A stretch of 64,000 nucleotides of DNA from JALSNL01 sp036479585 (GCA_965224785.1 OZ245062.1:1-64000), one strand, 5' to 3'. Counted from the first letter of the stretch, positions 36,120-45,744 are shown. Made by a program: numbers and translations. Notes: generated by a model not told the origin, from the sequence alone.

Positions 36120-38456
36120 TTGAATATCTCCAAACATAGTATCTTTATACTTTTTATTTTGTTATTTTTTTGTTCCTATGCTTTTGGGCAAAATAAAAAC
36201 AATGTTACTTTAAGTGGTTACGTTTTTGATGGAAGCAGTGGTGAAGAATTAATAGCAGCTAATATATATATTGATGAACTACAAGTTGGAGCAACTAGTA
36301 ATAAGTATGGATTTTATTCGGTTACAATTCCAAACGGAAATTACAAAGTTAAGTTTAGCTATGTTGGTTATAAATCTAAAATTTCTAAAATCAATCTTGA
36401 TAAATCAACAAAACTAAATATAGATTTATTTTCTGCAGCTTATAACATTGATGAAGTTGTTGTTGAAGGAGAACGAAGAGACCAAAATGTAAGATCTTCT
36501 GAAATGGGAACTAATAAAATAGTTCCGAAAGATATTCAAAGTGTTCCTATCTTTTTGGGCGAGCAAGATATTCTAAAAACTATGCAACTTATGCCAGGCG
36601 TTAGTCAAGCAGGAGAAGGGAATAGTGGATTCTTTGTGCGAGGTGGACAAATTGATCAGAACCTAATTCTATTGGACGAAGCCACTGTTTATAATCCATC
36701 ACATCTTCTTGGTTTCTTTTCTGTGTTTAATTCCGATGCAATTAAAAATGCCAAAATGATAAAAGGAAATATGCCTCCAGAATATGGTGGAAGAATTTCA
36801 TCTGTTTTAGATATTAAAATGCGAGAAGGGAATTATAAAAAGTTTAAGGTTAATGGTGGCATTGGTCTTATCTCATCCCGGCTAACATTAGAAGCACCAA
36901 TAGTAAAAGACAAAGGCTCGTTTCTAATAACTGGAAGAAGAACTTATGTTGATTTAGCATTACAGTTTTCTTCTGATGAACAGTTAAAGCAATCTACTTT
37001 ATATTTTTATGATTTAAATCTTAAAGCAAATTATCGTTTAGGAAGTTCGGATAATATTTTTCTTTCAGGATATTTTGGAAGGGATGTTTTTAAGTTTAAA
37101 GATAGATTTGGATTTGATTGGGGGAACATAACTTCAACACTACGTTGGAATCATCTTTTTAGCGACAAGTTATTTCTTAACACCTCAATAATTTATAGTG
37201 ACTACAATTATTTGATTGATATCAATAGTGATGGTAAGGGGGTAGAAATTAAATCTGGTATTAGAGATATAAATTATAAAAACGATTTTGAATATTTTTC
37301 CAATCTAAAAAATACTTTTAAATTTGGAGTTAATGGATTCTACCATACATTCATTCCCGGAGAAATTTCTGTTAAAGGTGAAACTAATATTAATGAAAAG
37401 AAAATCCAAAAAACTTTTGCATTAGAGACTGCATTTTATTTATCTCATCAATATGAATATTCGCAAAGAATTAAATTAAATTATGGTATTCGTTATTCTG
37501 GCTTTACAATTTTAGGTCCAGGAGATGTTTATTCTTTTGATGAATTTGATGAAGTAGAGGAAACAACAAGTTATAAGAGTGGTGAAATTATAAAATACTA
37601 CGGTGGGTTAGAACCACGTTTTTCTTCAACATTTCTTTTGGATGAAACAAGTTCCTTGAAAATTTCTTATGCTAGAAATAGGCAATATTTGCATTTGCTT
37701 TCCAATTCAACAACTTCAACTCCGTTGGACATTTGGCAACCAAGTACAAAAATTGTTCAACCAGAAATTGCTGATCAAGTAGCTATTGGATATTTCAAGA
37801 ATTTTGATAATAACAAATATGAAACTTCCATTGAGTTGTATTATAAAAATATGCAAAACCAAGTTGATTATAAAAATGGAGCAGATATTCTACTAAATGA
37901 ACTTGTAGAATCTCAATTAGTTTTTGGCAAAGGATGGTCGTATGGTGTGGAGTTATTTATTAAAAAAAGAGTTGGCAATTTAACAGGTTGGATAAGCTAC
38001 ACACTTTCTAAAACTCAAAAAAAGTTTGATGATATTAATAATGGAACTCCATACTCTGCAAGGCAAGACCGCACTCACGATCTTTCATTAACTGGAATTT
38101 ATAGAGTAAATGATCGTTGGACTTTTTCAGCAAACTGGATTTATTATACTGGAGATGCGGTAACTTATCCGAGTGGAAAATATGATATTGATGGAAGTAC
38201 TGTTATACTTTACACAGATAGAAATGCTGAAAGAATGCCAGACTATCATAGAATGGATATTGGTGCAACTTGGATTTTAAGTAAAAATAAAACTTCTGAA
38301 ATGAGTTTGTCTTTTTCAATCTACAATATATATGGTAGAAAAAATGCTTATAAAATTTCCTTTAGAAATAATGAAGATAACTATTTAAACACTGAAGCTG
38401 TTAAGCTTTCGCTTTTCTCCATAGTCCCGGCAATTACATTTAACTTTAGGTTTTAG
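36120..38456 (+). CDS. TonB-dependent outer-membrane receptor
   Basis: This 778-residue receptor starts at TTG (36120), because a clean signal peptide (MNISKHSIFILFILLFF...FGQ) begins there with aaagg 5-10 bases before. Residues 30-115 are a carboxypeptidase-regulatory-like domain (LSGYVFDGSSGEELIAANI). The plug domain (~130-240) has GNSGFFVRGGQIDQNLILLDEA, and a beta barrel follows, ending in aromatic F at the C-terminus. It takes up a ligand across the outer membrane using TonB energy. A DUF4249 lipoprotein gene follows 5 bp later, the usual partner of this receptor type in Bacteroidota. The ligand is unknown. Confidence 0.92.
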   Translation: MNISKHSIFILFILLFFCSYAFGQNKNNVTLSGYVFDGSSGEELIAANIYIDELQVGATSNKYGFYSVTIPNGNYKVKFSYVGYKSKISKINLDKSTKLNIDLFSAAYNIDEVVVEGERRDQNVRSSEMGTNKIVPKDIQSVPIFLGEQDILKTMQLMPGVSQAGEGNSGFFVRGGQIDQNLILLDEATVYNPSHLLGFFSVFNSDAIKNAKMIKGNMPPEYGGRISSVLDIKMREGNYKKFKVNGGIGLISSRLTLEAPIVKDKGSFLITGRRTYVDLALQFSSDEQLKQSTLYFYDLNLKANYRLGSSDNIFLSGYFGRDVFKFKDRFGFDWGNITSTLRWNHLFSDKLFLNTSIIYSDYNYLIDINSDGKGVEIKSGIRDINYKNDFEYFSNLKNTFKFGVNGFYHTFIPGEISVKGETNINEKKIQKTFALETAFYLSHQYEYSQRIKLNYGIRYSGFTILGPGDVYSFDEFDEVEETTSYKSGEIIKYYGGLEPRFSSTFLLDETSSLKISYARNRQYLHLLSNSTTSTPLDIWQPSTKIVQPEIADQVAIGYFKNFDNNKYETSIELYYKNMQNQVDYKNGADILLNELVESQLVFGKGWSYGVELFIKKRVGNLTGWISYTLSKTQKKFDDINNGTPYSARQDRTHDLSLTGIYRVNDRWTFSANWIYYTGDAVTYPSGKYDIDGSTVILYTDRNAERMPDYHRMDIGATWILSKNKTSEMSLSFSIYNIYGRKNAYKISFRNNEDNYLNTEAVKLSLFSIVPAITFNFRF

Positions 38457-38461
38457 AAAAG

Positions 38462-39295
38462 ATGAATATAATAAAAAAACTTACACTTTTATTTTTAAGT
38501 CTTCTTTTCATTTTTGGATGTGAAGAAGTTATTGAGTTAGACTTAAAAACAGTTGAACCCAAAATTGTAATTGAAGCAATTATCAATAACGAAGTAAATG
38601 CATCTAAAGTTATAATTTCTAGATCTACCGATTATTATAAACCTGGAAAATATCAAAAAATATCTGATGCTATAATTATCCTAACAGAGGAAAATGGCAA
38701 TGAAACTATCTTCAACGAATTTGATAGTGGAATCTATTTTTCTGAGCCAATTGTTGGCGAGCCAAGTTTTACGTATAACTTAAAAGTTATTGTCGATTCA
38801 ATTGAATATAATGCTACATCATTTATGCCTGAGCCAATTATAATTGATTCCGTTAGAATGAGAAAAAATGATGTTGGCGGAAGGGGTGGAGTTACTTCTA
38901 ATCTTAGACTGCAAGTTTACTTCCAAGACAAAGAAGATGTGAAAGATTTTGCACGTTTTAAAGTTTACCAAAATGGTAATTTGGTAAGTGGACATAATCT
39001 ATATTTTGATAGACTAACAAATGGAAATTATATCAACTTCCCAATCTTTTTAGATTCCAACAGAGATTACTTAGAAGGAGATGTAATAACTGTTGAACTT
39101 CAAACAATAAACAAAGTTACTTTTGACTATTTTAATGTTTTAACAAAAGTCCTAACCTCTAATACTGGGAGTGGTCCGGGTAACGATCCAGTTGCTCCGG
39201 CAAACCCAAATACAAATTGGAATAACAATTCTTTAGGTTATTTCAGTGCTTACTCAGTTTCAGTAGATTCAGTTTTAATTGAAAAAAAGAAGTAA
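38462..39295 (+). CDS. DUF4249 lipoprotein
   Basis: The 277-residue protein has a lipoprotein signal with Cys20 (FIFGCEEVIELDLK) and the DUF4249 hallmark ELDLKTVEPKIVIEAIINNE. The rest is predicted beta-sandwich (IILTEENGNETIFNEF; FDRLTNGNYINFPIF). It is cotranscribed with the TonB receptor and probably sits on the outer membrane as its surface partner, by analogy with SusD-like arrangements. No enzymatic residues are visible. Function is inferred from the pairing. Confidence 0.88.
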   Translation: MNIIKKLTLLFLSLLFIFGCEEVIELDLKTVEPKIVIEAIINNEVNASKVIISRSTDYYKPGKYQKISDAIIILTEENGNETIFNEFDSGIYFSEPIVGEPSFTYNLKVIVDSIEYNATSFMPEPIIIDSVRMRKNDVGGRGGVTSNLRLQVYFQDKEDVKDFARFKVYQNGNLVSGHNLYFDRLTNGNYINFPIFLDSNRDYLEGDVITVELQTINKVTFDYFNVLTKVLTSNTGSGPGNDPVAPANPNTNWNNNSLGYFSAYSVSVDSVLIEKKK

Positions 39296-39468
39296 CCGTT
39301 CAAGGACTACTAATCTTAGCCTTCTAAGTATTTAATCCCAATCTTTATTCTTTCTCAATTACTTTAACATAAGAACAAACTAATTATTTGTAATAACAAT
39401 ATTTTTTTCTAACTTGTATTAAGATTAAATCTAAATAATGATAACTGTAATCAAGCACGGAGTTACAA

Positions 39469-40530
39469 ATGATATATAAATACTTATTTTTCGTTCTAGT
39501 TTTTTTAACATCATCACAAATTATTTCTCAAGAAGATTTTTTTGAACCTTCTACAACGGTTGGCGGTTATGGAGAGCTTCATTTCAATAGAGCAACTAAG
39601 AATGATAACTCAACAAACAAACTAGACTTTCATAGATTTGTATTATTCTACGGACATCAATGGACAGAAAAATGGTCTTTCAAATCGGAAGTAGAGCTTG
39701 AACATAATTTTGTCTCTGGAGATAATGGTGAGTTAGAACTTGAACAAGCTTACATTGATTATCACCATGCAACATGGTTTGGTTTTCAAGCTGGAGTAAT
39801 TTTACCATCTATTGGTTTGTTGAATGAATATCATGAACCTCCATTATTTTTTGGTGTAGAAAGACCTACCTATGCAAAATATATTGTACCAACAACTTGG
39901 TTCGGAAATGGAATTGCTTTTTATGGACAACACAGTAATTTTGATTATAGACTAACAATTATGGAAGGACTTAATGCTGAAAAGATTAGCCAAGGGAAGG
40001 GAATTAGAAGTGCAAGGATTAAGGGATTTAAACCAAAAGCTGATCAGTTTTTATATAATCTAAGACTTAATTATTTAGGAATAAATGGACTAAAAGTTGG
40101 AACCTCTCTATCATTTACTAACGCAATGGGTGATTCAATTAATAACTCTGTAACACTTATTGAAGTTCATATAAAATATGTTTATAATCAACTCCATCTT
40201 GTTGGTGAGTTTGGTAATATTGGCTATGGAGAAGGTGAGCTAAAGTCTTCTAGAGGATATTATGTAGATTTGGGTTATAATTTTGGTAAACTATTGAAAA
40301 CAACAACCAAGGTAATCCCTTTTATTAGATATACAAATTACAATACTGCTGCATCAACATTACAAGGTGGAGATTCTGAAAAAAAATATAACAAAACGAA
40401 ATGGATGCTTGGATTTGTTGTTCTTCCAATTTCTGAAGTTGTATTCAAATTTGATTATAGTGAGTTAGAAGTTGAGTTATCAAAGATAAAAACAAAACAC
40501 CTAAATTTTGGTGTTGGATATATGTTCTAA
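39469..40530 (+). CDS. Outer-membrane porin-like beta-barrel protein
   Basis: A signal peptide (residues 1-20) precedes a 353-residue beta barrel: alternating amphipathic strands (VGGYGELHFNRATK, FHRFVLFYGHQWTEKW, QAYIDYHHATWFGFQAGVI) and a terminal strand ending in GYMF. This matches the phosphate-selective porin-like proteins of the Bacteroidota group. It is followed after 10 bp by the exported FMN-binding protein gene. This proximity suggests the three genes 39469-41585 act together in the envelope. The substrate is unknown. Confidence 0.8.
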   Translation: MIYKYLFFVLVFLTSSQIISQEDFFEPSTTVGGYGELHFNRATKNDNSTNKLDFHRFVLFYGHQWTEKWSFKSEVELEHNFVSGDNGELELEQAYIDYHHATWFGFQAGVILPSIGLLNEYHEPPLFFGVERPTYAKYIVPTTWFGNGIAFYGQHSNFDYRLTIMEGLNAEKISQGKGIRSARIKGFKPKADQFLYNLRLNYLGINGLKVGTSLSFTNAMGDSINNSVTLIEVHIKYVYNQLHLVGEFGNIGYGEGELKSSRGYYVDLGYNFGKLLKTTTKVIPFIRYTNYNTAASTLQGGDSEKKYNKTKWMLGFVVLPISEVVFKFDYSELEVELSKIKTKHLNFGVGYMF

Positions 40531-40540
40531 AAAGGTTTAA

Positions 40541-41098
40541 ATGAATTTTACTTATTACAAAAAATATATTGTTTTTCTTCTGATATTCTTTTTCTCAATA
40601 AATATTTCTGCAGGAGAATTAAGAAAAAAAGCAGAAGAAATAATTAAGGAAAACTTCTCTGATGATATTATTATTAAAATGTATAAGTTACATTTAGATA
40701 AGATATTAAAAGTAGATTCAGAGAAATTTGCAAAGCAAAGATTCTATAGTAAATTTGTTTATTATTTTGAAATTAAACAGAATGATGAAAACATTACGTA
40801 CGCTATTCTAGATAATGTTAAGGGAAAAGTAAAACCAATTACATTTCTTGTTCTTTTCAAGAATGACTTAACAGTAAGTTCAGTAGAAATAGTTAAGTAT
40901 AGAGAGGAGCATGGAGGAGAGGTTGAAAATAAGAGTTGGCTTTCACAATTTAGTAATAAATCTTTTCAATCCCCTTTAAAGCTAGATGAAGATATTGATG
41001 GAATAAGTGGAGCAACAATTTCAGTTAAAGCAATTACAAAAGGTGTTAAAAGATTATTACATTTTATTAACAATCTAAAAGAAAATGAAAGAGATTAA
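40541..41098 (+). CDS. Exported FMN-binding domain protein
   Basis: The 185-residue protein has a signal peptide or anchor (residues 9-24) and one FMN-binding domain with the flavinylation motif SGATIS (156-161, in DGISGATIS), whose last Ser would carry covalent FMN. Such domains shuttle electrons outside the cytoplasmic membrane, as in RnfG/NqrC. HGGEVENKSWLSQF is the conserved preceding loop. No ApbE flavin transferase gene is in the window. It overlaps the next gene by 14 bp and follows the porin gene by 10 bp, so the three are one operon. The redox partner is unknown. Confidence 0.82.
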   Translation: MNFTYYKKYIVFLLIFFFSINISAGELRKKAEEIIKENFSDDIIIKMYKLHLDKILKVDSEKFAKQRFYSKFVYYFEIKQNDENITYAILDNVKGKVKPITFLVLFKNDLTVSSVEIVKYREEHGGEVENKSWLSQFSNKSFQSPLKLDEDIDGISGATISVKAITKGVKRLLHFINNLKENERD

Positions 41099-41585
41099 TT
41101 TATTTCAATTAAATAAAAATATAAAATTGTTTCTGACTGTCTTTTTAGTTGTGTTAACAATAGGAGTATCAATTGGTTTGGTATTCTTGTTTCATACAAC
41201 TTCTTTTAGCCCATCTTTTGCTACCGAGAGAATTGCAGATAATACAAATAACTTCGAAGAAGATTTCGGAATTGATGAATCAAGTACAAAGTCTGTTGGT
41301 GAGTTATTGATGACAACTCATAATCACATTCTTGGATTTTCCTTCATCTTCTTTTTTGTTGGAGCAATATTTTATTTTAATTCTATTATAACTGACTTTT
41401 GGAAAATGTTTTTAATAATAGAACCTTTAATTTCAACGGTTATATCATTTGGTTCATTACTTGCAATTCGTTTCTTAGATTTCAATTTTATAATTCTAAC
41501 AATTCTTTCTGCTGTGTTAATGTACTCATCATTTTTTGTAATGGTTGGTGTTTCTATATTTGAATTAACTTTGAAGAATAAATAA
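41085..41585 (+). CDS. Four-helix membrane protein next to the FMN-binding protein
   Basis: The 166-residue protein has hydrophobic segments near 14-36, 82-100, 108-128 and 135-160. A ~40-residue extracytoplasmic loop links helices 1 and 2. His79 and His81 (TTHNHILG) sit at the start of helix 2 and His37 at the end of helix 1, positions that could bind haem or metal. I do not recognise a named family. The overlap with the FMN-binding gene implies a joint function. A quinol- or haem-linked electron donor to the flavin is one possibility. Confidence 0.7.
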   Translation: MKEINLFQLNKNIKLFLTVFLVVLTIGVSIGLVFLFHTTSFSPSFATERIADNTNNFEEDFGIDESSTKSVGELLMTTHNHILGFSFIFFFVGAIFYFNSIITDFWKMFLIIEPLISTVISFGSLLAIRFLDFNFIILTILSAVLMYSSFFVMVGVSIFELTLKNK

Positions 41586-41590
41586 GGTTA

Positions 41591-42091
41591 TTAGCTGTTA
41601 AGATTTAATTGTAATTCTGGATAAGATGGATGCACAAATCCTTTCTTTTTATAAATTCTAATTCCATCATCTGTTGCATGAAGACCAACATACTCTAATT
41701 TTAGTTCTCTTGCATCTTCTATTAATTTGTCTAGAAGTACAGAAGCAATCCCATTATTCCTAAATTCTGGTAACGTGTACATATTCAAAATGTCTCCACG
41801 TTTTCCTCCTTTGCCAAGTCCAGAATAAGTTAAAGGAGCTTGCCAAATTGCAAGACCACTTGTTGCAATAATTTCATTCTCATACTCTGCTAACCAAGCA
41901 ATAAAAGATTTGTTAGGAATCGATTCGTTAAAATATTCAATTAGTTCTTTTCTTAGTTGCTCGGTCTTTTCATTTGCTTCAGTATTAAAAACTCCATGAA
42001 TAAAAATAATTCTATGTTCTGCAAGTATTGCAGCATCGTTTAATTCTGCTTTTCTATAAGTTATATTTTCTGTTCTAATTTTCTTACTCAA
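41591..42091 (-). CDS. GNAT-family N-acetyltransferase
   Basis: The 166-residue GNAT protein has the acetyl-CoA binding segment with motif A as LPEFRNNGIASVLLDKLIEDAR (shortened R/Q-x-x-G-x-A form). The preceding strand is KRGDILNMYT and the late segment is GLHATDDGIRIYKKKGF. It probably acetylates an amine on a small molecule or protein. The substrate is unknown. It overlaps the upstream cupin gene by 8 bp, so the two are co-translated. Confidence 0.9.
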   Translation of the reverse strand: MSKKIRTENITYRKAELNDAAILAEHRIIFIHGVFNTEANEKTEQLRKELIEYFNESIPNKSFIAWLAEYENEIIATSGLAIWQAPLTYSGLGKGGKRGDILNMYTLPEFRNNGIASVLLDKLIEDARELKLEYVGLHATDDGIRIYKKKGFVHPSYPELQLNLNS

Positions 42092-42425
42092 TTATTATTT
42101 TATCTCCATGAGAGTGTGGTTCTGAAATTACTAAAAATTCCAAATCTATTTTACTGTTATTTATAATTTTATGAGTTTTACCTTTTTTTATATGAATTCC
42201 TTCAGAAGGGTGAATTATAAATTCCTTTCCTTCAATTTCGAAAGTTGCCTCACCTTTTAGGATAAAGAAAAACTGCTGTGCTAAATTATGTTTGTGTTTT
42301 ACTTCTTCAGTTTTAGGAGGCATTATTTCTTGAATTACTCCGAGTGATTCTGTTTGTGCCAAATGCCAACCTTTGCATTTCTTACCCCAAGAATATTCCG
42401 TACTGTTTTCTTTTGTTCTTTTCAT
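42084..42425 (-). CDS. Small cupin-domain protein
   Basis: This 113-residue single-domain cupin has motif 1 HKHNLAQQFFFILKGEATFEIEG (metal ligands His, His, Gln) and motif 2 PSEGIHIKKGKTHKIIN. It could be a metal-dependent isomerase or dioxygenase, or simply a binding protein. The size gives no more precise call. It is the first gene of a two-gene operon with the acetyltransferase. The region upstream (42426-42757) is AT-rich and contains only the sigma54-like site for the divergent small gene. Confidence 0.85.
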   Translation of the reverse strand: MKRTKENSTEYSWGKKCKGWHLAQTESLGVIQEIMPPKTEEVKHKHNLAQQFFFILKGEATFEIEGKEFIIHPSEGIHIKKGKTHKIINNSKIDLEFLVISEPHSHGDKIIIE

Positions 42426-42695
42426 TGTTGGTTTTTGTAATTATTTCTTTTGTAAATGTAATAAAACAGCTTAGTTAATACAATTTTAAGCTTTTCTGAA
42501 ATTAAATAAGATCGGTTGTGTTTTTACTAAAAAGAAAATTTTATTCTTCGATAATTAAACTATAATTGCAAAAATTCAGAAATAAAGAAGTTGATATTTG
42601 TCTTATTATGGGTCAAATGTTCATAATTAGCCAAAACAAAAATTTGTAATAACTCTAAAGTTACAATATTGGGTTATTTTAGTACAAAATATGTT

Positions 42696-42711
42696 TGGCA
42701 TTACTATTGGA
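42696..42711 (+). promoter_or_regulatory. Sigma54-like site before the 84-aa gene
   Basis: TGGCATTACTATTGGA matches TGGCAC-N5-TTGC with two mismatches and correct spacing. It is 46 bases before the ATG at 42758, almost the same distance as at the pilin genes. Confidence 0.4.
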
Positions 42712-42757
42712 TGTAATTAGTAGAATTTACATCTCAAAATCTTTAGGAGTTATTAAA

Positions 42758-43012
42758 ATGGCATTAGAAGCAAGAAGTTTTGATTGGACAATTGATAACA
42801 GAGGAAGCAACAAGTTAAACCATAATTTGTACAAAACTCCTCAAGGCGAAATATATTACCACAGATTAAAATTTGATAATATTGATGAAGAAATTATCTC
42901 ACAAGTAAATCCTGATGTAATTTGGGCATTAGAATTTGATGAAGCAATTATAAAAAAATATTATCTAAAATCACGCGATTGGTTAGTGAAGGATATGCAA
43001 CAAGCTTCTTAA
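42758..43012 (+). CDS. Conserved-looking small protein, 84 aa, unknown function
   Basis: I start at 42758 because taggag (42743-42748) lies 9 bases before it. A frame-extended start at 42695 would overlap the promoter-like site and has no ribosome binding site. The 84 residues (MALEARSFDWTIDNRGSNKL ... DWLVKDMQQAS) are soluble, with an aromatic-rich middle (GEIYYHRLKFDN). I do not recognise the family. It is a single-gene unit with a strong terminator and a possible sigma54 promoter resembling those of the pilin genes. Confidence 0.72.
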   Translation: MALEARSFDWTIDNRGSNKLNHNLYKTPQGEIYYHRLKFDNIDEEIISQVNPDVIWALEFDEAIIKKYYLKSRDWLVKDMQQAS

Positions 43013-43041
43013 AAAGTTAGTGTTTATTTGAAAAGTTTATT

Positions 43042-43081
43042 AAGAATCTTTTTTCTTCGGAAGAAAGATTCTTTTTTTTTA
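43042..43081 (+). terminator. Terminator after the 84-aa gene
   Basis: The arms AAGAATCTTT (43042-43051) and AAAGATTCTT (43064-43073) pair perfectly, with a further CTTC-GG-GAAG-like inner stem, and are followed by nine T. Confidence 0.92.
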
Positions 43082-43111
43082 ATAAATGTTTTTTTTTGAT
43101 AAAATGAAAAA

Positions 43112-43870
43112 TTAAATAGTTTCAAAAGTATTATTAGGCAACCAACCAATCTTTCCATCAGCAAGTTTTATTTTTACCCAATTGTTAACTTTGTCCTCAA
43201 TAAGAAACTTGCTTCCTTCGTGAATTACAAATGCATCATTGCTACTTTCATCAGGCGAAATTTTAGTGGAAATAACTGAACTTTGTAAAACTCCATAATT
43301 GCTTGATGACGATTTTGAGAGACTAGAAACAAAAAGAATAACTGCAAAAATAAGAGCTACTAAATTAAACATTCCAAGTAGAAATGCTATTCGCTGAAAT
43401 TGAATATTTTTAATTAAATAGTAAACTCCTACACTAAGTAAAAGTAGGATATAAAAAACCAGCACTATTATTTGCCATCCAGTTGTTGTAAACGAAGTTA
43501 GTATTACATCCCACCATTCGAAAATAAATAATTTTGGAATTTCTTTTATTTTATCAACAGTTCTTGCTTTGGCAATTTTCAAGTTATGTTTTGCATCGTT
43601 GCTAAGTGGAGAAAGCTTTAAAGACTTTTCAAAGTAAAGTATTGCTTTGCCCAAATTATTAGTTCTAAAATAGGCGTTTCCTAAATTGTAAAATAAATCG
43701 GAGCTGATATAACCTTGATTTATAATTGACTGATATTGAGTAATTGCATCAGCATATTGTTTGTTCTGAAATGCGAGGTTACCAGTTTTCATAATTTCTT
43801 CAGTATCTTGCGAAAGGATAGAAGAGGAAAATGAAATTAAAAATGTAAACAACAAGAAAATTTTTTTCAT
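43112..43870 (-). CDS. BatE-like TPR/SH3 membrane protein
   Basis: The 252-residue protein has a signal peptide (residues 1-20), TPR repeats (NLAFQNKQYADAITQYQSII; NLGNAYFRTNNLGKAILYFE), two membrane segments (~130-155, 160-185) and a C-terminal SH3-like domain (NWVKIKLADGKIGWLPNNTF). This matches BatE at the end of Bat clusters. It is the last gene of the minus-strand cluster, 12 bp after batD. Bat proteins have been linked to aerotolerance and envelope stress, with mechanism unresolved. Confidence 0.85.
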   Translation of the reverse strand: MKKIFLLFTFLISFSSSILSQDTEEIMKTGNLAFQNKQYADAITQYQSIINQGYISSDLFYNLGNAYFRTNNLGKAILYFEKSLKLSPLSNDAKHNLKIAKARTVDKIKEIPKLFIFEWWDVILTSFTTTGWQIIVLVFYILLLLSVGVYYLIKNIQFQRIAFLLGMFNLVALIFAVILFVSSLSKSSSSNYGVLQSSVISTKISPDESSNDAFVIHEGSKFLIEDKVNNWVKIKLADGKIGWLPNNTFETI

Positions 43871-43882
43871 AATTAAATTATA

Positions 43883-45691
43883 TTAAGAAATAGTTGAACT
43901 AATATTTTGAATGATATTTGTTACGCTTTTGTAAATTTGTTTATCGCTATCATTACCTACTGCATCAGGAGAAAATCTTGCAAACTCACATTTCTCTGAA
44001 ACTTGTTTAAGATTTTTTATCAATTCGTGACTAGCATTTTTTTCTTTCAATTTTTCTATTGCTTTATCCAAAGTAAAATCAGCTTTTTGAATTCCTAGTT
44101 TATCTTCTAGGTAACCAAATAATGCTTGAGATAGATAGTTATAATACTCAGTATAATTTTTTGCCTCTGCAGATTTTGTAGCTTTGCCTAATATCTGTTT
44201 TGCTTTTTTATCAGCCTTTTGGAATTTAAGTAAGCCAATATTACCAGCTAATTTATGTTGTTTACTTTGTACAAAAAGCATTGCAAGCAAAGCACCAAGC
44301 GGTAATATAAGTCCAAACCAAAAGAGAATACTAATTTTATTTCGTCCTTCTTTTTGATGGAATGAAAATGATGATGTTTTTATAAATCTAATATCTTCGT
44401 TCAATAGTTTAACATCTTCCTTGGAGTAGCCTGCAACGTTATTTGAATAGTTGCCTTTACCTTCTTTTACATTTATCTTAAATACATCAGAGTTTTTTGT
44501 TACATATTCTTTTTTCCTTAAATCAAAATAAGAAAATTCAATTGGCGGAATTTCTTTTAGTCCAGGTATTCGTGGTACAATTAAAAATTCAATATTTTTT
44601 CTACCAGAAACAATATTCTTTTTGCTAATTCGCTCTGAAGTTTTAGGTTCATATTTTTCAAACCCAGCAGGAAAATTTATTTCTGGAAGTTTTAGTAATG
44701 CAATATTACCAGAACCAGAGATTTTGATTTTTACAGTAATGGCTTCATTTACATCAACTTCTTGTTTGTCTAATTTAACATCAAAATTAAATTTACCAAC
44801 ACCTCCGGCAAATGAGTTTGGAATATTTTCTGAAGGTAAGGGACGAACTTTAATTTTTAATTTATTTGATTTAGCAAGATGTTCAATAGTTTTAGATCTT
44901 CCAAAAAATGAATCATTAAAGAAATCATCAAAAGCATTTCTTCTTTTTTTCGATTTCACAATCACAGGTACTTTTAATTCAAAAGGAGTAACACTTAGGC
45001 TACCAGTTTTTGAAGGAAACAATGCAACCTTTTTAATTGTGGCAACCCTGTATCTAGTTCCCTTATACATTTCAACATCAAAATTTATACTTTTTACTGG
45101 GTCCAATTCTTCTGACCAAAACCCACTAAAGGTTGGTAACTTATTTATTTGAGGGTTAGAAATATTTAGCTTAGTATAAAGTTTATAAGTAACAGTTATT
45201 TGTTCCCCAAGAAAAGCTGTTCTTTTATTTGGAATTGCTCTAATAAAAACATTTTTATTCAGTTCTTTTCGAGACATTCCTAAGTCAGAATCAACTTTAG
45301 AATTTATTGTATTATCTTTTATTACGTTAAAAGTAATTGGAGAAGTTTTATATGTTTTACCATTTGCTAGTACTGAAGCCGAGCCAATTGTGTACTTACC
45401 AATTTTTGAAACAACAGCAACAAATGAGAATGTTAATGAGCCAGATACCTGACCATTAATAATTTGCATGTTTTTTGATTGGTTAGGTCCACTAAGTATT
45501 TTTAATCCTTTAAAATTTGGGGCATTAAAACTACTTAAGCCGTTTAAGTTGCCACCCTTAAAAGAAAAGTAAATTTTAAAACGTTCATTTTGTTTAACTG
45601 TAGATTTATCAATACTACCAGTAAATTCTTGTGCATAAAAATTTATCGAAGTAGTTAAAAATAGTAATGTAAGAAAAAATATATTTTTCAT
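43883..45691 (-). CDS. batD: BatD protein
   Basis: I place the start at 45691 because it yields a proper signal peptide (MKNIFFLTLLFLTTSINFYA). The frame extends upstream to 45751 but adds a 20-residue Lys/Asn-rich stretch that would bury the signal. The 602-residue protein has Ig-like extracytoplasmic domains (FKIYFSFKGGNLNG; ERISKKNIVSGRKNIEFLIV), a membrane segment at about 445-465 and a cytoplasmic helical tail (YYNYLSQALFGYLEDKLGIQ). This is the architecture of the oxygen-tolerance protein BatD. It lies between batC and batE. Confidence 0.88.
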   Translation of the reverse strand: MKNIFFLTLLFLTTSINFYAQEFTGSIDKSTVKQNERFKIYFSFKGGNLNGLSSFNAPNFKGLKILSGPNQSKNMQIINGQVSGSLTFSFVAVVSKIGKYTIGSASVLANGKTYKTSPITFNVIKDNTINSKVDSDLGMSRKELNKNVFIRAIPNKRTAFLGEQITVTYKLYTKLNISNPQINKLPTFSGFWSEELDPVKSINFDVEMYKGTRYRVATIKKVALFPSKTGSLSVTPFELKVPVIVKSKKRRNAFDDFFNDSFFGRSKTIEHLAKSNKLKIKVRPLPSENIPNSFAGGVGKFNFDVKLDKQEVDVNEAITVKIKISGSGNIALLKLPEINFPAGFEKYEPKTSERISKKNIVSGRKNIEFLIVPRIPGLKEIPPIEFSYFDLRKKEYVTKNSDVFKINVKEGKGNYSNNVAGYSKEDVKLLNEDIRFIKTSSFSFHQKEGRNKISILFWFGLILPLGALLAMLFVQSKQHKLAGNIGLLKFQKADKKAKQILGKATKSAEAKNYTEYYNYLSQALFGYLEDKLGIQKADFTLDKAIEKLKEKNASHELIKNLKQVSEKCEFARFSPDAVGNDSDKQIYKSVTNIIQNISSTIS

Positions 45692-45744
45692 CTTTTTATA
45701 ATTTGTTTGTCTTTTGTTATTTGATTTTTGCCATTTATAAAATT

